Positions 13,831-14,744 of a DNA stretch of 14,744 nucleotides are shown piece after piece. Position 1 is the stretch's first letter; each line of letters starts with the position of its first letter. The stretch is from assembly GCA_025357355.1 (NCBI GenBank), contig JANXPK010000051.1, forward strand, positions 1-14,744, in the 5' to 3' direction. Under the pieces are notes generated by a model, which saw only the letters and a program-made list of their open reading frames with translations, was not told the DNA's origin and searched no databases. The translations under genes were made by a program, and so were the position numbers. The stretch comes from Rhodobacterales bacterium (lineage in GTDB: Bacteria; Pseudomonadota; Alphaproteobacteria; Rhodobacterales; Rhodobacteraceae).

Positions 13831-14645
13831 GCCAACTCCTCCAACAGCCGCTCCATGAACCGCTGTCCCGCCGCGAATTGCGTCACCTCCAGATATTCGT
13901 CGACCTGATGGGCCTGCGCGATGTCGCCCGGCCCGCACACCACCGCCGAATAGCCCGCGGCCTGAAACTGCCCGGCCTCGGTGCCGTAGCTGACCACGCC
14001 CGTCGCATTGGCCCCGGTCAACCGCCGCGCCAAGGCCTCGGCAGCGCCTCCCGCTTCGGGACGCAACCCCGGCACGCCGAAGAACCTGGTCAAACTGACC
14101 CCCGCTTCGGGACGCACCGCTTTGACCGCCCGGTTAAGCCGTGCCGCCGCCGCCACGAACTCTGCCGCCAGCGCATCGGCATCCTCGCCCGGCAGCACCC
14201 GCATCTCGACCGCGAAGTGGCAGTCGGCGGCGGTGATGTTGTTGGCCGTCCCGCCCGAAATCATCCCGACATGCAGGGTCGAGAACGGCGGGCGAAACGG
14301 TGACGGACCAGCCGCCGCCTGCAGGGCCGCATTGCGGTCATTCACCCACCCGATCAACCGGGCGCCTTCCATGATCGCCGACACGCCATAGGGCAAGAGC
14401 GAGGAATGCACCTCAAACCCCTTCACGTCCACCCGGTAGCCGGTGCCGGTCTTGTGGCCGTTGATCACCGTCATCCGCGACGGCTCGCCGATCAGGGCAA
14501 TCTCGGCCTTGGGCAACAAGCCCTGCATCGCCGCAATCATCGGCGGCGCACCGGTGCAGCCCAGCTCTTCGTCGTAGGACAGCGCCAGTTGCAGCGGCCG
14601 CGTCAGGCCCAGCTGCTGGCCCCGAACCAGCGCCCAGACCGCAAG
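13827..14645 (-). CDS. argE: ArgE-like M20 deacetylase, 5' part missing
   Basis: M20-family metallohydrolase resembling acetylornithine deacetylase, which releases ornithine from N-acetylornithine. About 273 residues are genuine: LALSYDEELGCTGAPP with the catalytic and metal-binding acidic pair, IGEPSRMTVINGHKTG, FEVHSSLLPYGVSA, LHVGMISGGTANNITAADCHF, SYGTEAGQFQ and GPGDIAQAHQVDEYLE with the late metal-binding histidine. The N-terminal ~110 residues, including the H-x-D and bridging Asp metal ligands, are absent. The open frame continues to 14699, but beyond about 14646 it reads an inverted copy of the gene's own interior (MHLKPLHVHPV...) and is not real protein. The stop overlaps the FAD oxidoreductase start by 4 bp. 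With that neighbour, a catabolic N-acyl amino acid hydrolase is as likely as biosynthetic ArgE. Confidence 0.85.
   Translation of the reverse strand, partial: LAVWALVRGQQLGLTRPLQLALSYDEELGCTGAPPMIAAMQGLLPKAEIALIGEPSRMTVINGHKTGTGYRVDVKGFEVHSSLLPYGVSAIMEGARLIGWVNDRNAALQAAAGPSPFRPPFSTLHVGMISGGTANNITAADCHFAVEMRVLPGEDADALAAEFVAAAARLNRAVKAVRPEAGVSLTRFFGVPGLRPEAGGAAEALARRLTGANATGVVSYGTEAGQFQAAGYSAVVCGPGDIAQAHQVDEYLEVTQFAAGQRFMERLLEELA
14361..14458 (-). repeat. Left arm of a 98-bp perfect inverted repeat inside the argE-like gene
   Basis: These 98 bases are the exact reverse complement of 14647-14744. This arm is in its natural place, encoding the GHKTGTGYRVDVKGFEVHSS region of the M20 protein on the - strand. 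Confidence 0.95.
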
Positions 14646-14646
14646 C

Positions 14647-14744
14647 GCCACAAGACCGGCACCGGCTACCGGGTGGACGTGAAGGGGTTTGAGGTGCATT
14701 CCTCGCTCTTGCCCTATGGCGTGTCGGCGATCATGGAAGGCGCC
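14647..14744 (+). repeat. Right arm of the inverted repeat, ending at the window edge
   Basis: An exact inverted copy of 14361-14458, separated from it by 188 bases. It reads GTGYRVDVKGFEVHSSL on the + strand, opposite to the gene. The match stops abruptly at 14646-14647 and runs to the last base of the window, so the true arm may be longer. Confidence 0.95.

Noticed and set aside
14646..14699. N-terminus MHLKPLHVHPVAGAG for the ArgE-like protein
   Set aside because: It is the antisense reading of an inverted copy of the gene's own interior, so it is not a natural N-terminus.
1..14744. CRISPR array, tRNA, rRNA, prophage or defence system
   Set aside because: No regularly spaced short repeats, cloverleaf structures or phage/defence-type proteins were seen on either strand.

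Overview
This is GC-rich DNA from an alphaproteobacterium, most likely of the Rhodobacterales (Rhodobacter/Paracoccus type). The inference rests on gene content and order: a CcmI-RuvX-DUF1289 run, a SurE-Pcm-NlpD-like run, many 4-bp ATGA gene junctions and GC-rich codon use. No rRNA, tRNA or CRISPR array was seen. The right edge looks like a contig end, because the last 98 bases are an inverted copy of sequence about 190 bases further in.

Layout. (1) Bases 1-1422, + strand: the tail of ccmI, then ruvX and a small DUF1289 protein, each overlapping the next by 4 bp and closed by a hairpin. (2) Bases 1423-1754: a non-coding gap with a sharp AT-rich patch and several hairpins. (3) Bases 1755-2573, - strand: a TauE/SafE-type permease. 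(4) Bases 2632-2780: the short copy of a dispersed palindromic repeat. (5) Bases 2814-4284: a complete IS4-family insertion sequence with terminal inverted repeats, a 10-bp target duplication and a transposase that needs a -1 frameshift. It sits on the stop codon of a small Pro/Asp/Glu-rich protein gene (4286-4489) and leaves that gene intact. (6) Bases 4581-5432, - strand: a slipin (SPFH membrane protein). (7) Bases 5688-6695, + strand: dusA, whose 3' end overlaps antisense the 3' end of a Bcr/CflA-type MFS exporter gene (6578-7876, - strand). (8) Bases 7980-8214: a full-length repeat copy in reverse orientation. (9) Bases 8312-9196, - strand: a 3-hydroxyisobutyrate-dehydrogenase-like oxidoreductase. 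(10) Bases 9312-12054, + strand: surE, pcm and an nlpD-like lipoprotein gene, probably one operon, with a hairpin over the surE ribosome binding site. (11) Bases 12055-12495: a non-coding gap with a 67-nt imperfect palindrome and a third repeat copy. (12) Bases 12496 to the end, - strand: an ArgE-like deacetylase gene that has lost its 5' part, overlapping by 4 bp a downstream FAD-dependent amine/amino-acid oxidoreductase gene.

How the genes work together. ccmI belongs to cytochrome c maturation. surE, pcm and nlpD form the widely conserved nucleotidase / protein-repair / cell-wall-hydrolase-activator cluster. The ArgE-like and FAD enzymes look like a two-step amino-acid or acylated-amine catabolic pair. 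The rest are single housekeeping or transport genes.

I found no clear new multi-gene system. The most interesting material is non-coding: a three-copy repeat family with inverted ends and an internal-deletion derivative, the possible frameshift control of the IS transposase, the hairpin on the surE start, and the inverted duplication at the window end, which may be an artefact.
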